Shown: positions 36,081 to 44,424, numbered from the stretch's first letter. The stretch is 64,000 nucleotides of DNA from Lentilactobacillus rapi DSM 19907 = JCM 15042 (GCF_001436255.1 NZ_AZEI01000076.1:62001-126000); one strand, 5' to 3'. Numbers and translations are program-made. The notes: generated by a model not told the origin, from the sequence alone.

Positions 36081-37004
36081 ATGAAAAAAGTTCTGGCAAT
36101 CGTTGGGCCGACCGCAGTTGGTAAAACTGCCATGTCAATTAAAGTTGCTCAAAATTTTAACGGTGAAGTCATTTCTGGCGATTCTATGCAGGTTTACCGA
36201 AAGTTGGATATTGGAACCGCTAAGATTACTGACAGTGAAAAACAAGGAGTGCCTCATCATTTAATTAATATTCGCGACATCACTGAACGATATTCGGTCG
36301 CTGACTTTATTCACGATGCGACCGAGCAAATCGCTCAGATTACCAGCCGGGGGCATTTGCCAATCATTGTCGGTGGCACCGGCTTTTATTTGCAAGCGTT
36401 GCTGGACGGCTTGGAATTGGGCGGAGATCAATACACAGACGATGGCCTACGGAAGAAGTTGTACCAAATTGCTGATACGGAAGGTAACATGGCTTTACAT
36501 AATCGGCTTGCTTCAGTTGACCCTAAAGCCGCTGCCCAAATTTCTGCAAATAACGTTCGGCGAGTCATCAGGGCACTTGAAGTTTACAGAAAAACGGATC
36601 ATCTATTTTCTGATCAGACGAATAATCCACAGCCGTTTGATTCGTTCGTTGTTGGGCTTAATACCGATCGCAAGCTGCTATATCAAAGAATCAACCAACG
36701 TGTTGACATCATGATGAAGTCGGGGTTAATAGATGAAGCAAGGTATTTATTTAACAATGGTGGGACTGAACTTCAAGCTGGCAAAGGGATCGGCTATCAC
36801 GAGTTCTATGACTACTTTGCTGGCACCCGCTCACTTGAAGACGCCGTCGAGCTTGTTAAGAAAGATTCTCGCCATTACGCAAAACGTCAACTCACCTGGT
36901 TTAGAAATAAAACGCACCCCGCTTGGTATAACGTGATTGAACATCCTGACGATAAGGACCAATTGATTTTAGACATTGATAAATGGTTACGGAAGAAGAT
37001 TTAG
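36081..37004 (+). CDS. miaA: tRNA dimethylallyltransferase
   Basis: Adds dimethylallyl to A37 of tRNAs reading UNN codons. The 307-residue protein has P-loop GPTAVGKT near residue 8, ISGDSMQVYRKLDIGTAK, the DIRDITERYSVADF region, VGGTGFYLQALLDGL and RQLTWFRNK near the C-terminus. ATG 36081 follows GGGGTGAG; a GTG at 36072 is in frame but overlaps that site. Its start is one base after the GDPD stop. The glnRA promoter follows. Confidence 0.95.
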   Translation: MKKVLAIVGPTAVGKTAMSIKVAQNFNGEVISGDSMQVYRKLDIGTAKITDSEKQGVPHHLINIRDITERYSVADFIHDATEQIAQITSRGHLPIIVGGTGFYLQALLDGLELGGDQYTDDGLRKKLYQIADTEGNMALHNRLASVDPKAAAQISANNVRRVIRALEVYRKTDHLFSDQTNNPQPFDSFVVGLNTDRKLLYQRINQRVDIMMKSGLIDEARYLFNNGGTELQAGKGIGYHEFYDYFAGTRSLEDAVELVKKDSRHYAKRQLTWFRNKTHPAWYNVIEHPDDKDQLILDIDKWLRKKI

Positions 37005-37012
37005 CCAACTGA

Positions 37013-37029
37013 TGTCATAAAATATAACA
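37013..37029. promoter_or_regulatory. GlnR operator
   Basis: TGTCATAAAATATAACA matches the GlnR/TnrA consensus TGTNA-N7-TNACA exactly. It lies directly upstream of the -35 box of glnR, a position suited to repression when glutamine is plentiful. Confidence 0.85.
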
Positions 37030-37036
37030 TTCGCTA

Positions 37037-37064
37037 TTGACATTGGTTTTAGGAATGGTATTAT
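37037..37064 (+). promoter_or_regulatory. Sigma-A promoter of glnRA
   Basis: TTGACA (37037-37042) and TATTAT (37059-37064), 16 bases apart, 8 bases after the GlnR operator. Confidence 0.8.
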
Positions 37065-37089
37065 GGTTACAAGATTTAGGAGGTGAACA

Positions 37090-37491
37090 ATGCGAGAGAA
37101 GGAATTACGGCGTTCAATGTCAGTTCTGCCGATTGGAACTGTGATGAAGTTAACTGACTTGACGGCAAGACAAATACGATATTATGAGCAGCAAGATTTG
37201 ATTAAGCCCCTCAGAAACGAGGGTAACCGAAGGATGTATTCGCTCAATGACGTTGACCGGCTACTAGAGATTAAGGATTACTTGGATGACGGCTTAAATA
37301 TCTCAGGTATTAAAGAGGTCTACAAAAAGCAATCCCAGTTGGAAGATGAGCGGAAGCGAAACTTAGAGAAGGGACTCACTGACAGTGATGTGAGAAAGAT
37401 TCTCCAAGATGAATTTCTAAACATTGGTGGATTGAAGCCGCCTTCTTCGTCATTTGATGATCCGAATAATTTGAATAAACTAAATCACTGA
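37090..37491 (+). CDS. glnR: MerR-family repressor GlnR
   Basis: The 133-residue regulator has a MerR-type winged helix at the N-terminus (LTARQIRYYEQQDLIKPLRNEGNRR), a dimerisation helix and a tail beginning NIGGLKPP that in this family mediates control by glutamine synthetase. GGAGGTGA precedes the ATG. It represses glnRA when nitrogen is ample, using the operator at 37013, and glnA is the next gene 16 bases downstream. Confidence 0.96.
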   Translation: MREKELRRSMSVLPIGTVMKLTDLTARQIRYYEQQDLIKPLRNEGNRRMYSLNDVDRLLEIKDYLDDGLNISGIKEVYKKQSQLEDERKRNLEKGLTDSDVRKILQDEFLNIGGLKPPSSSFDDPNNLNKLNH

Positions 37492-37507
37492 TGGGAGCGT
37501 TATATAG

Positions 37508-38851
37508 ATGGCAACTAGACACGATTATACAAAAGATGATATTCGCAAGATGGTAAAAGATGAAGACGTCAAATTTTTACGTTTGATGTTTACGGATCTG
37601 TTTGGCACAATCAAAAATGTTGAAGTTCCAATAACTCAGTTGGATAAATTACTTGATAACAAATTAATGTTTGATGGTTCTTCAATCGAAGGATTCGTTC
37701 GAATTGAAGAAAGTGATATGTACTTGTACCCAGATCTCTCAACTTGGATGATCTTCCCATGGAGTACTGATCGTGGCAAGATTGCTCGGGTTATTTGTCA
37801 AGTTTATCGTCCAAATGGCGAACCCTATGCGGCAGATCCTCGAAACAACCTCATCCGGGTTCTTGGCGATATGAAGAAGGCAGGATTTACTTCATTTAAC
37901 ATTGGGCCTGAACCAGAATTTTTCTTATTTAAGATGGGTGAAAATGGTGAACCAACCTTACACCTAAACGATAAGGGAAGTTACTTCGATATGGCACCAA
38001 TGGATCTTGGTGAAAATTGCCGTCGTGAAATTGTATTAACGCTTGAAGAAATGGGCTTCGATGTTGAAGCTGCCCATCATGAGGTTGCCCCTGGACAACA
38101 TGAAATTGATTTCAAGTATGCAGATGCGTTAACTGCCGCTGATAACATTCAAACATTCAAGCTGGTTGTTAAGACAGTTGCTCGTAAGTATGGCTTATAT
38201 GCAACCTTCATGCCAAAACCTCTAAGCGGAATCAATGGTTCAGGAATGCATTTGAACATGTCATTGTTTAGCGACAAAGGCAATACTTTCTACGATAAGG
38301 ATGGCGAATTAGAGATTTCTCAAGAAGCTTATTACTTCCTTGGCGGATTGTTGAAGCATGCCCGTTCATTTACCGCTGTATGTAACCCAATCGTTAACTC
38401 ATACAAGCGTTTAGTTCCTGGCTATGAAGCACCCGTTTATGTTGCTTGGTCCGGTTCAAACCGTTCACCATTAATCCGAATTCCAAGTGCTCGTGGAAAT
38501 TCAACTCGTTTGGAACTTCGAAGCGTTGATCCAACTGCCAACCCATATCTTGCCATTGCATGTGTCCTAGAAGCCGGTCTTGATGGTCTCAAAAATAAGG
38601 TCGAACCTGAAAACAGTATCGATCGTAACATTTATCGAATGGATGCTCAGGAACGTCAACAAAGCCACATTACCAACTTACCTGATACCCTTCACAATGC
38701 ATTGAAGGACCTGTCTGCTGACGAAGTTATGAAGCAGGCTTTGGGCGAACATCTATATCACAGTTTCATTGAAGCTAAGAATTTGGAATACGATTCATAT
38801 CGTACCCAAGTATCTGGCTGGGAACGTGATCAATATCTTGAGAAGTATTAA
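37508..38851 (+). CDS. glnA: Type I glutamine synthetase
   Basis: Makes glutamine from glutamate, ammonia and ATP. The 447-residue protein contains FDGSSIEGF (latch and phosphate motif), [32 protein letters not shown] and [19 protein letters not shown], all expected. The length is of the I-alpha type of Firmicutes, which is feedback-inhibited and talks to GlnR. It follows glnR and ends at a strong hairpin. Confidence 0.97.
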   Translation: MATRHDYTKDDIRKMVKDEDVKFLRLMFTDLFGTIKNVEVPITQLDKLLDNKLMFDGSSIEGFVRIEESDMYLYPDLSTWMIFPWSTDRGKIARVICQVYRPNGEPYAADPRNNLIRVLGDMKKAGFTSFNIGPEPEFFLFKMGENGEPTLHLNDKGSYFDMAPMDLGENCRREIVLTLEEMGFDVEAAHHEVAPGQHEIDFKYADALTAADNIQTFKLVVKTVARKYGLYATFMPKPLSGINGSGMHLNMSLFSDKGNTFYDKDGELEISQEAYYFLGGLLKHARSFTAVCNPIVNSYKRLVPGYEAPVYVAWSGSNRSPLIRIPSARGNSTRLELRSVDPTANPYLAIACVLEAGLDGLKNKVEPENSIDRNIYRMDAQERQQSHITNLPDTLHNALKDLSADEVMKQALGEHLYHSFIEAKNLEYDSYRTQVSGWERDQYLEKY

Positions 38852-38875
38852 TCAAAATTAGTTGCAAGTATCAAA

Positions 38876-38931
38876 TTAAAAAGCTTTCATTTCTGTAACC
38901 CAGTTTTGGGTTGCTGAATGAAAGCTTTTTA
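38876..38931 (+). terminator. Terminator after glnA
   Basis: AAAAAGCTTTCATTT pairs with GAATGAAAGCTTTTT, and a small nested hairpin GTAACCCAG...GGGTTGC lies in the loop. A T run ends it. Confidence 0.88.
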
Positions 38932-38990
38932 TCTTGATTTCGGCTAAAAAGTGTCTAAATTGACAAAACATTGAAGAATCAGGCGATTAA

Positions 38991-39040
38991 CCCTTTATTT
39001 ATCAGCGGTTTTCAGATAACATTAAGTGTATAAATAAGGG
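38991..39040. repeat. Inverted repeat upstream of the unknown operon
   Basis: CCCTTTATTTAT (38991-39002) and ATAAATAAGGG (39030-39040) are complementary apart from one extra T. The second arm overlaps TATAAA, so this could be an operator over a promoter; a clear -35 box is not visible. Confidence 0.45.
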
Positions 39041-39057
39041 GAAAATGAGGCAATAAT

Positions 39058-39939
39058 ATGGACAGAAAAACTGAAGAAGATCAATTCAGTCAAAATGATA
39101 CCATTTTGTCTTCGGCTTTAAAGCAGAAGATGGACTATTTGAACGACCTTAATGAGTCAATTACAAAGGGTGACGACCTTAAAGTTTATGAGTTGATCGA
39201 TCCTAATCGATATGCCACTGAGGCTAATGGGGAGACTTTATCAGAAGCAAAACCTGATCATTTTAGTCTGGCAGCCGATTTAAATGCGCAATTGAGTCAT
39301 CATTTGAGCAACAAATTGATTGATTATTTAGGAAAAGCTTACCCATTCTTTTATTATCATGAGTATGAATTGGGTAAGTTTCATATCTACTTTGGAAATT
39401 GGTGGGATCACCGCATGTTTGGTGATTTGGATCCAATTAATGTGCGGTTCAATTTTTCTGAAGAAGAATATCAGATTTTGGCTAAATCTTTCCAATTGGA
39501 ATTAGAGAATAGTCGCGTAAACGACGCTGAGATGAGACAACTTGGTGAAGAAAATGAAAAATTAACTCAGCTCATTGAGGACCAGGATAAACGCGATCGA
39601 CGCAAAGAAGAAATTCGAAAACAACTCAAGGAAAATGAGGAAAAGTCGCCAATGCCTTGGGAAGCCGGTAAGGTCAAAGAAGAACACCAGCAATTAAGCG
39701 ATGCATTGCTGGAATTGACTAATATTGATGAGCAAGCATCAAACAGTCGGCCGAAAATTAAAGCAAATGAGAATAAAATTCTCGCATTATCAAAGGAAGA
39801 AACAATCTTGAATCTTGAAAAGCAAAATATCAGAGCTTCCTTTGGCAGTTTTGATGCTTTCAACGAAAATAATCGGAATTTATATGCCAAGTACATTCAG
39901 AATTTGGCAGAAGAATCGCAGGTGAGCGACGGTGAGTAA
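39058..39939 (+). CDS. Uncharacterised coiled-coil protein (cassette gene A)
   Basis: I do not recognise this 293-residue protein. Its N-terminal part (about 85-140) is rich in aromatic residues (FFYYHEYELG, IYFGNWWDHRMFGDL), and from about 155 to 260 it is charged with repeated glutamate, lysine and leucine (for example RKEEIRKQLKENEEK), typical of a long coiled coil. It has no signal peptide or membrane segment. It is the first gene of a three-gene operon; gene B starts inside its last codons and a dUTPase follows. The start is ATG 39058 with a weak GAGG upstream. Not obviously a nuclease or ATPase: no Walker motif is seen. Confidence 0.75.
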   Translation: MDRKTEEDQFSQNDTILSSALKQKMDYLNDLNESITKGDDLKVYELIDPNRYATEANGETLSEAKPDHFSLAADLNAQLSHHLSNKLIDYLGKAYPFFYYHEYELGKFHIYFGNWWDHRMFGDLDPINVRFNFSEEEYQILAKSFQLELENSRVNDAEMRQLGEENEKLTQLIEDQDKRDRRKEEIRKQLKENEEKSPMPWEAGKVKEEHQQLSDALLELTNIDEQASNSRPKIKANENKILALSKEETILNLEKQNIRASFGSFDAFNENNRNLYAKYIQNLAEESQVSDGE

Positions 39940-40861
39940 GGAAACTGAAAAGAAAGTTTTGACTACTAACGAGTTGCTCAAACACTACAGTGATTCAATT
40001 AAAAATGGCCTCAATAATGGGGCAAAGTACGTTGATGCCTTTAATCGGTTAAACAATACATCTGATCAGAATGATTTGTTAGCTGCAGCAGTTGAATTGA
40101 CTAATTATCAACTTAATTCTGACTTTGTTGTTTTTCCTCATCAATTTTCTGATGCCGACGTTCAGCTGGTCTTTTTGGAACGGATTTTGAGTTTAGCCGG
40201 ATCCAAGGGGTTAACCATTAGTAATGCTGAACACGTTCAAAAGTTGTTATGCAAATTTGCCTCTCTAAGTGACAATACTTTCACTTTCACAAAATCGAGT
40301 AAGAACCCCACTGGCTTTTTCTTTGGGCCGACAGACTACAATCGACCACTATTCTATTTGAATTTGAAGACAAAAGAATTGATGTTCCATGGTTCTGCGC
40401 TAATTGATTACTTTGTGGTTGATTTAGAGGGAATAGCTGTCAGCGATTTGAAGGCAGCACTGGAAGTTTTGCTAAAAGTTGCCGAAATCCTCAAAGAGAG
40501 CTTTGGCTTTAAAATCGATTTCAACGTCTTGGATGGCGTCAATGGTGAATTTTATGAATTTGCTGCTGGTGAAATTCCGGAAGCAATTATGGATGAGTTG
40601 TTTGTTAAGTCAGCCGATAACAAATTCATCTTGATGGCTGATCAAAATGGCGGCGCATCGTTAACGTTGAATGAGGGCACCCAACTCAAGGTTTATAATT
40701 CAGGCAATTCTGATCGGCCAAAATGGGGGGCTGCTATTTATGATGCAGACCAAAAAGAAAGTTGGCTTTATCTTTTACTTGATTACCCATTCATTCAGGA
40801 GTGGTACCTTGATAACAAAAAACAGTTGGAAATTCTCTCAAATCAGTTTGTATTTGGATAG
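39932..40861 (+). CDS. Uncharacterised protein (cassette gene B)
   Basis: I do not recognise this 309-residue, soluble, acidic protein. It starts at GTG 39932 after AGGTGA, overlapping gene A by eight bases, so the two are translationally coupled. No signal peptide, membrane segment, nucleotide-binding or catalytic motif is apparent; residues about 125-165 (FFFGPTDYNRPLFYLNLK, LMFHGSALIDYFVVDLEG) look like a compact beta-rich domain and the C-terminus ends in LEILSNQFVFG. It always reads in the same direction as its neighbours, and the third gene encodes dUTPase. A partner role for gene A is inferred from the overlap only. Confidence 0.72.
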   Translation: MSKETEKKVLTTNELLKHYSDSIKNGLNNGAKYVDAFNRLNNTSDQNDLLAAAVELTNYQLNSDFVVFPHQFSDADVQLVFLERILSLAGSKGLTISNAEHVQKLLCKFASLSDNTFTFTKSSKNPTGFFFGPTDYNRPLFYLNLKTKELMFHGSALIDYFVVDLEGIAVSDLKAALEVLLKVAEILKESFGFKIDFNVLDGVNGEFYEFAAGEIPEAIMDELFVKSADNKFILMADQNGGASLTLNEGTQLKVYNSGNSDRPKWGAAIYDADQKESWLYLLLDYPFIQEWYLDNKKQLEILSNQFVFG

Positions 40862-40875
40862 GAGTTAATGATTAA

Positions 40876-41415
40876 ATGGATTTACAAGCGCTTATTTCAG
40901 CATCCGTATTCTTAAATCGGCAAATTGAGGATAAAAAACAGCTTCATTGGGCAAACGAAGCCCGAATCAAAAATGCGTTTGTGGCTTTGGATGTTGAATT
41001 ATCAGAGATGGCCAATACCTCGGAGTGGTTTAAAGTTTGGAAGATTCATCGTGGCAAAAGCGATCCTGATAAAACGCCCAGAGAAACGTTACTATATGAA
41101 TACGTGGACGCTTTAGATTTTTATCTGTTAATTTCAAATCTAAAGAACTGGAACCACTTTGTACTCAATTCTGAGAAAGATTTACCAAAGATTGAATCTT
41201 TAAAGAAGGAAGATAGTTTGGACAAACAATATCTCGCAATGAAACGGATGTTGTTTGATGCTTACTTTAATCATAGCGGTGATAGTTTTAATCATTCATG
41301 GCGGCTATTCTTGAAATTTGGTTTAGTTGATTTTGGGTATTCGGAGACTGAAATCGAAACTGCTTTTAAGGATAAGAACCAGATTAACGAAAAACGCCAA
41401 GATAATAATTATTAA
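40876..41415 (+). CDS. Dimeric (all-alpha) dUTPase
   Basis: The 179-residue protein has the two metal-binding motifs of the all-alpha NTP pyrophosphohydrolase fold: ExxE at Glu41-Glu44 (VELSEMAN) and ExxD at Glu75-Asp78 (YEYVDALDF). The later AYFNHSGDSFNHSWRLFL segment is also typical of dimeric dUTPases, which cleave dUTP to dUMP and pyrophosphate. TAGGAG at the end of gene B supplies the ribosome-binding site. It is the last gene of the cassette and a terminator follows. Confidence 0.85.
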   Translation: MDLQALISASVFLNRQIEDKKQLHWANEARIKNAFVALDVELSEMANTSEWFKVWKIHRGKSDPDKTPRETLLYEYVDALDFYLLISNLKNWNHFVLNSEKDLPKIESLKKEDSLDKQYLAMKRMLFDAYFNHSGDSFNHSWRLFLKFGLVDFGYSETEIETAFKDKNQINEKRQDNNY

Positions 41416-41423
41416 TTTTAACA

Positions 41424-41474
41424 CTAAAAAAGCCTTATTGGACCACCCTAAAAGCGGACCAACAAGGCTTTTTC
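41424..41474 (+). terminator. Terminator after dUTPase
   Basis: AAAAAAGCCTTATTGG pairs with CCAACAAGGCTTTTT around a 17-base loop, followed by T residues. On the minus strand it can also end the tRNA-Arg transcript. Confidence 0.85.
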
Positions 41475-41484
41475 ATATTAAAGA

Positions 41485-41558
41485 TGTCGCAAGAGAGATT
41501 CGAACTCTCGACCTACGGTTTAGAAGACCGTTGCTCTATCCAGCTGAGCTATTGCGAC
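41485..41558 (-). tRNA. tRNA-Arg (anticodon TCT)
   Basis: On the minus strand the 74-base cloverleaf begins GTCGCAATAGCTCAGCTGG, has anticodon stem CGGT/ACCG around CTTCTAA (anticodon TCT, reading AGA), T-arm GAGAGTTCGAATCTCTC and acceptor ends GTCGCAA/TTGCGAC with discriminator A. CCA is not encoded. A promoter lies upstream at 41574-41602. Confidence 0.96.
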
Positions 41559-41573
41559 AAATCAACACTAATA

Positions 41574-41602
41574 ATTATATGAGATATTGAAGGGGGAGTC
41601 AA
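41574..41602 (-). promoter_or_regulatory. Sigma-A promoter of tRNA-Arg
   Basis: On the minus strand TTGACT (41602-41597) and TATAAT (41579-41574) are 17 bases apart; the start would lie a few bases before the tRNA. Confidence 0.85.
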
Positions 41603-41693
41603 TGTTTAATAGATAAATGTTTTGGATAATAATTACGATTTTCTTAAGAATCTTGAATTTTTATTAAATTAAGATGTGTTGTGGGCTAATAAT

Positions 41694-41722
41694 TTGATGC
41701 CAATCCCCTAATAGCCTAATAA
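41694..41722 (+). promoter_or_regulatory. Candidate promoter of the 38-codon ORF
   Basis: TTGATG (41694-41699) and TAATAA (41717-41722), 17 bases apart, about 40 bases before the small ORF. The transcript would begin with a short hairpin ATAGCA...TGCTAT (41730-41747) just before AGGAGGTGG. Confidence 0.5.
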
Positions 41723-41768
41723 TGGATTTATAGCAAAGGATTGCTATCACTATTAGGAGGTGGAAGTT

Positions 41769-41885
41769 GTGGGATTTGTCATATTTATTGTGCTGATTTT
41801 CATTGCAAGTGGAATTTTTCAATATTTTGCTGACTCTTCAACATCCATACGGGGGAACGGCAAACATTTAGCGTCAAGAAAATAG
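41769..41885 (+). CDS. Possible 38-residue membrane peptide
   Basis: A GTG-started frame with a very strong AGGAGGTGG site (41755-41763) five bases upstream. The product begins VGFVIFIVLIFIASGIF, a single hydrophobic helix of about 20 residues, followed by a polar, basic tail ending LASRK. No known family is recognised. It has its own likely promoter and a structured 3' region, ending at the terminator near 42035. A leader peptide, a type I toxin, or a small membrane regulator are all possible; none is shown. The GTG start and short length keep confidence moderate. Confidence 0.55.
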   Translation: MGFVIFIVLIFIASGIFQYFADSSTSIRGNGKHLASRK

Positions 41886-42034
41886 CGTGAGGCAAAAAGC
41901 AAATTTAATTATGGAGTGTGGATAAACGAGTGGAATATCGTGGGTTTAAATAACTGACTCGTTTGTTGACATCATTTGCAATCGGCTTTTTGCTGTAAGC
42001 TTAATCCATCAATCAGTTGGATTTCCCCAAAGAG
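41886..42034 (+). other. Non-coding stretch between the small ORF and the terminator
   Basis: No reading frame stands out. AAACGAGT (41924-41931) and ACTCGTTT (41957-41964) can form a hairpin around a 25-base loop, so the 3' part of the small ORF's transcript is probably structured. Confidence 0.45.
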
Positions 42035-42066
42035 GTTGGGCAAATTTTTGCCCAATTTTTCTTTAT
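42035..42066 (+). terminator. Terminator downstream of the small ORF
   Basis: TTGGGCAAA pairs with TTTGCCCAA (tiny loop), followed by TTTTTCTTT. It closes any transcript reading from the small ORF before the rplU promoter begins. Confidence 0.8.
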
Positions 42067-42089
42067 ATATAGGCTTACAATATCTAAGG

Positions 42090-42118
42090 TTGACGAAGCA
42101 CCAGCGATTATGTATACT
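42090..42118 (+). promoter_or_regulatory. Sigma-A promoter of rplU-prp-rpmA
   Basis: TTGACG (42090-42095) and TATACT (42113-42118), 17 bases apart, with the start near 42125. Confidence 0.8.
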
Positions 42119-42124
42119 AGTAAC

Positions 42125-42226
42125 GTTGTAATTGTGGCTTCCACAGCTACAACCGCTCGATTCGAGCCATAAAGTTCCTGCAAAGGGCGCTTTGTATCGG
42201 CGAGTCTAAGCATAAAATATAAGGAG
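42125..42226 (+). ncRNA. Ribosomal protein L21-type leader
   Basis: A 100-base leader with local pairings GTTGTAATTGTGG/CCACAGCTACAAC (about 42123-42153) and GCAAAG/CTTTGT, directly before rplU. Position and structure fit the L21 leader known in Bacillales and Lactobacillales. Whether L21 binds it was not tested here; the Rfam match cannot be run by eye. Confidence 0.6.
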
Positions 42227-42235
42227 GTGCACAAT

Positions 42236-42544
42236 ATGTACGCAGTTATTACTACAGGCGGTAAGCAATATAAGGTTTCCAAAGGCGACGCAATCTACGT
42301 TGAAAAATTAGACGCAAACGAAGGCGACAAGGTTACCTTTGACCAAGTTGTAATGGTAGGTGGCGATTCAGTTAAGGTTGGTGCTCCATTAGTCGATGGC
42401 GCATCTGTTACTGCAACTGTTGAAAAACAGGGTCGTCAAAAGAAGATTACAATCTTCCGTTACAAGCCAAAGAAGGGCTCACGTTCAAAGAAGGGTCATC
42501 GTCAACCATATACCAAGGTTGTTGTTGATTCAATCAACGCTTAA
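42236..42544 (+). CDS. rplU: 50S ribosomal protein L21
   Basis: The 102-residue protein starts [14 protein letters not shown] and carries the [22 protein letters not shown] segment that binds 23S rRNA. ATG 42236 follows AAGGAGGTG; an in-frame GTG inside that site is not used. First of the rplU-prp-rpmA set. Confidence 0.97.
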   Translation: MYAVITTGGKQYKVSKGDAIYVEKLDANEGDKVTFDQVVMVGGDSVKVGAPLVDGASVTATVEKQGRQKKITIFRYKPKKGSRSKKGHRQPYTKVVVDSINA

Positions 42545-42568
42545 TTTTATATTTGAGGTGACTGACAG

Positions 42569-42904
42569 ATGATCAAGGCAACAATTAACCATTACCATCA
42601 TCACGTGAGTAGTTTTACGATCACTGGTCATGCTGATGCCGGCGAATATGGGCAAGACATCGTTTGCTCTGCTGTTTCAGTGTTGAGCATCACAACGGTT
42701 AACGGCCTTCAAGAGGTTGCTGGCATGGATGTTGATGTTGATAGTGATGACAAAAATGGCGGTTATCTGTCGGTTCATATTCCCGTCACCGCCGATTCAA
42801 AGAAACGTATTCAAGCAGATGCAATTCTTAATACCTTTCAAGGCGGCATGACTGACATAGCTTCAAGTTATAGTCAATATATTAAATTAAACATAGCAAA
42901 TTAA
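42569..42904 (+). CDS. prp: Ribosomal-processing cysteine protease Prp
   Basis: Prp cuts the N-terminal extension from L27. The 111-residue protein has catalytic His21 in [20 protein letters not shown] and Cys33 in the same segment. It is encoded between rplU and rpmA, and L27 next door keeps the cleavable extension, so both substrate and enzyme are present. Confidence 0.95.
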   Translation: MIKATINHYHHHVSSFTITGHADAGEYGQDIVCSAVSVLSITTVNGLQEVAGMDVDVDSDDKNGGYLSVHIPVTADSKKRIQADAILNTFQGGMTDIASSYSQYIKLNIAN

Positions 42905-42930
42905 ATAAACTTATTCGGAGGTGTAACCTT

Positions 42931-43224
42931 ATGCTAGCAATGAACTTACAATTCTTCTCTCACCATAAAGGTGGTGGATCAACTGCCAACGGTCGTAACT
43001 CAGCTGGTCGTCGTTTAGGTACAAAGGCTGCTGATGGCTCATCAGTTCACAGTGGATCAATCATTTATCGTCAACGCGGTACTCATATTTATCCTGGTAA
43101 CAACGTTAGTCGTGGTAACGACGATACTTTGTTTGCTTTAGTTGACGGTGTCGTACGCTTTGAAAGAAAAGGCCGTGACAAGCGTCAGGTTTCAGTTTAT
43201 CCAGTTGCTGAAGCTGCTAAGTAG
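42931..43224 (+). CDS. rpmA: 50S ribosomal protein L27 with cleavable N-terminal extension
   Basis: The 97-residue L27 begins MLAMNLQFF before [15 protein letters not shown]. The nine-residue extension ends in the QFF motif cut by Prp in Firmicutes, exposing the SHHKGG N-terminus that reaches the peptidyl-transferase centre. GGAGGTG precedes the ATG. A GCTGG-type terminator follows. Confidence 0.97.
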   Translation: MLAMNLQFFSHHKGGGSTANGRNSAGRRLGTKAADGSSVHSGSIIYRQRGTHIYPGNNVSRGNDDTLFALVDGVVRFERKGRDKRQVSVYPVAEAAK

Positions 43225-43248
43225 TACTTTTAAATCTTGAATGAATGA

Positions 43249-43290
43249 AGAGCTGGGACAAAACGGTGGTTTTGCTTCCCAGCTTTTTTA
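43249..43290 (+). terminator. Terminator after rpmA (GCTGG-type)
   Basis: AGCTGGGA pairs with TCCCAGCT, with ACAAAAC/GGTTTTG extending the stem, then five T residues. It shares its core with the hairpins at 6706 and 34967. Confidence 0.85.
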
Positions 43291-43384
43291 ATCGAATTTT
43301 CGGGATTAATTCATTATAATTGGATATTTAGGGACGAAGTATTATATAATTAGGATTGTTACTTTACATTTAGGAGGAACAAAA

Positions 43385-43945
43385 ATGGCAATTTCGACTG
43401 CTGATTTTAAGAATGGTTTGACCATCGAAGTTGATGGTGCAATTTGGAGAATTTTAAGTTTCCAACACGTTAAGCCTGGTAAAGGTGGCGCCTTTGTTCG
43501 TTCAAAGCTTAAGAACTTACGAACAGGTGCTGTTCAGGAAAAAACATTCCGTTCTGGTGCAAAAATGGAACAAGCTCAAATTGATACCCGTAACATGCAG
43601 TATCTTTATGCAGATGGTGACCAACATGTATTCATGGATATGGATACGTATGATCAGATTTCAATTCCAGCTGAACAAATCAAAGCAGAATTGAACTATC
43701 TTCAAGAAAATATGGAAGTTAACGTTATCCAATATGGCAACGAGACCTTAGGGGTTGAATTACCGAACACGGTTACCCTCGAAGTTGCTTCTACTGAACC
43801 TGGGATCAAGGGTGATACCGCATCAGGCGGTTCAAAGCCCGCAACAATGACAACTGGTTTGACGCTACAAGTACCTTTCTTCGTTAATCAAGGTGACAAA
43901 TTGGTCATCAACACCACTGATGGTACTTATATTTCCAGAGCATAA
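43385..43945 (+). CDS. efp: Elongation factor P
   Basis: EF-P rescues ribosomes stalled at polyproline. The 186-residue protein has three beta-barrel domains with the modification loop VKPGKGGAF (Lys33) in domain I. The signature region [17 protein letters not shown] begins domain II-III. TAGGAGG precedes the ATG. In B. subtilis accB-accC follow efp; here the next gene is asp23-like directly. Confidence 0.96.
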   Translation: MAISTADFKNGLTIEVDGAIWRILSFQHVKPGKGGAFVRSKLKNLRTGAVQEKTFRSGAKMEQAQIDTRNMQYLYADGDQHVFMDMDTYDQISIPAEQIKAELNYLQENMEVNVIQYGNETLGVELPNTVTLEVASTEPGIKGDTASGGSKPATMTTGLTLQVPFFVNQGDKLVINTTDGTYISRA

Positions 43946-43983
43946 TCAGGTTAACTGATTTGATTGAAAACGGAGGCTTTAAT

Positions 43984-44424
43984 ATGGCTGAAGATACGAA
44001 TATTGCACTTCATACCAACGATCCAGAGTTGGGAAAAATTGAAATTGCCCCTAATGTCCTTGAAATTATTGCCGGGGTTGCAACAACTCAAGTAGATGGC
44101 GTTAATCGGATGCAAGGTTCTCTGTCCAATAGCGTTAACGAGTTACTTGGTCGCCGCAAAGAGCATAGTAAAGGTGTTAAGTTAACTTACACTAACGAGG
44201 AACTCGCAGTCGACATTTACGTTTATTTGAATTATGGGGTTTCTGTCCCTAAGGTTGCCTTACAAATTCAAAGCCAAGTTGAACAACAATTGTATTTTAT
44301 GACCGAATTAAAGGTTCATGAAGTCAACGTACACGTTCAAGGTGTCGTTCCTGAAAAGACCACCAGCACTGTTGACCCGAACGATCCTTTTGCTGCTGAC
44401 GATGAAGAAGACGGTGAGAATTAG
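43984..44424 (+). CDS. Asp23/Gls24 family envelope stress protein
   Basis: The 146-residue protein belongs to the Asp23/Gls24 (DUF322) family, with GKIEIAPNVLEIIAGVATTQVDGVNRM and an acidic, disordered tail (DPNDPFAADDEEDGEN). It is in the yqhY position beside nusB. YqhY-type proteins are linked to control of acetyl-CoA carboxylase in Bacillus; that role is not evident here. ATG 43984 follows GGAGG. Confidence 0.9.
   Translation: MAEDTNIALHTNDPELGKIEIAPNVLEIIAGVATTQVDGVNRMQGSLSNSVNELLGRRKEHSKGVKLTYTNEELAVDIYVYLNYGVSVPKVALQIQSQVEQQLYFMTELKVHEVNVHVQGVVPEKTTSTVDPNDPFAADDEEDGEN

Noticed and set aside
36316-36714. A 132-codon plus-strand frame inside miaA
   Set aside because: Alternative frame of a fully conserved gene; no product identity.
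39567-39896. A 109-codon minus-strand frame opposite gene A's coiled coil
   Set aside because: Serine-rich antisense reading, typical shadow of a lysine/glutamate-rich coiled coil.
41327-41590. An 87-codon plus-strand frame across the dUTPase end and tRNA-Arg
   Set aside because: Its second half translates the antisense of the tRNA gene (REIRTLDLRFRRPLLYPAELL), a well-known artefact.
42013-42282. An 89-codon minus-strand frame over the L21 leader
   Set aside because: It overlaps the rplU promoter, leader RNA and gene start, has no ribosome-binding site and no recognisable product.
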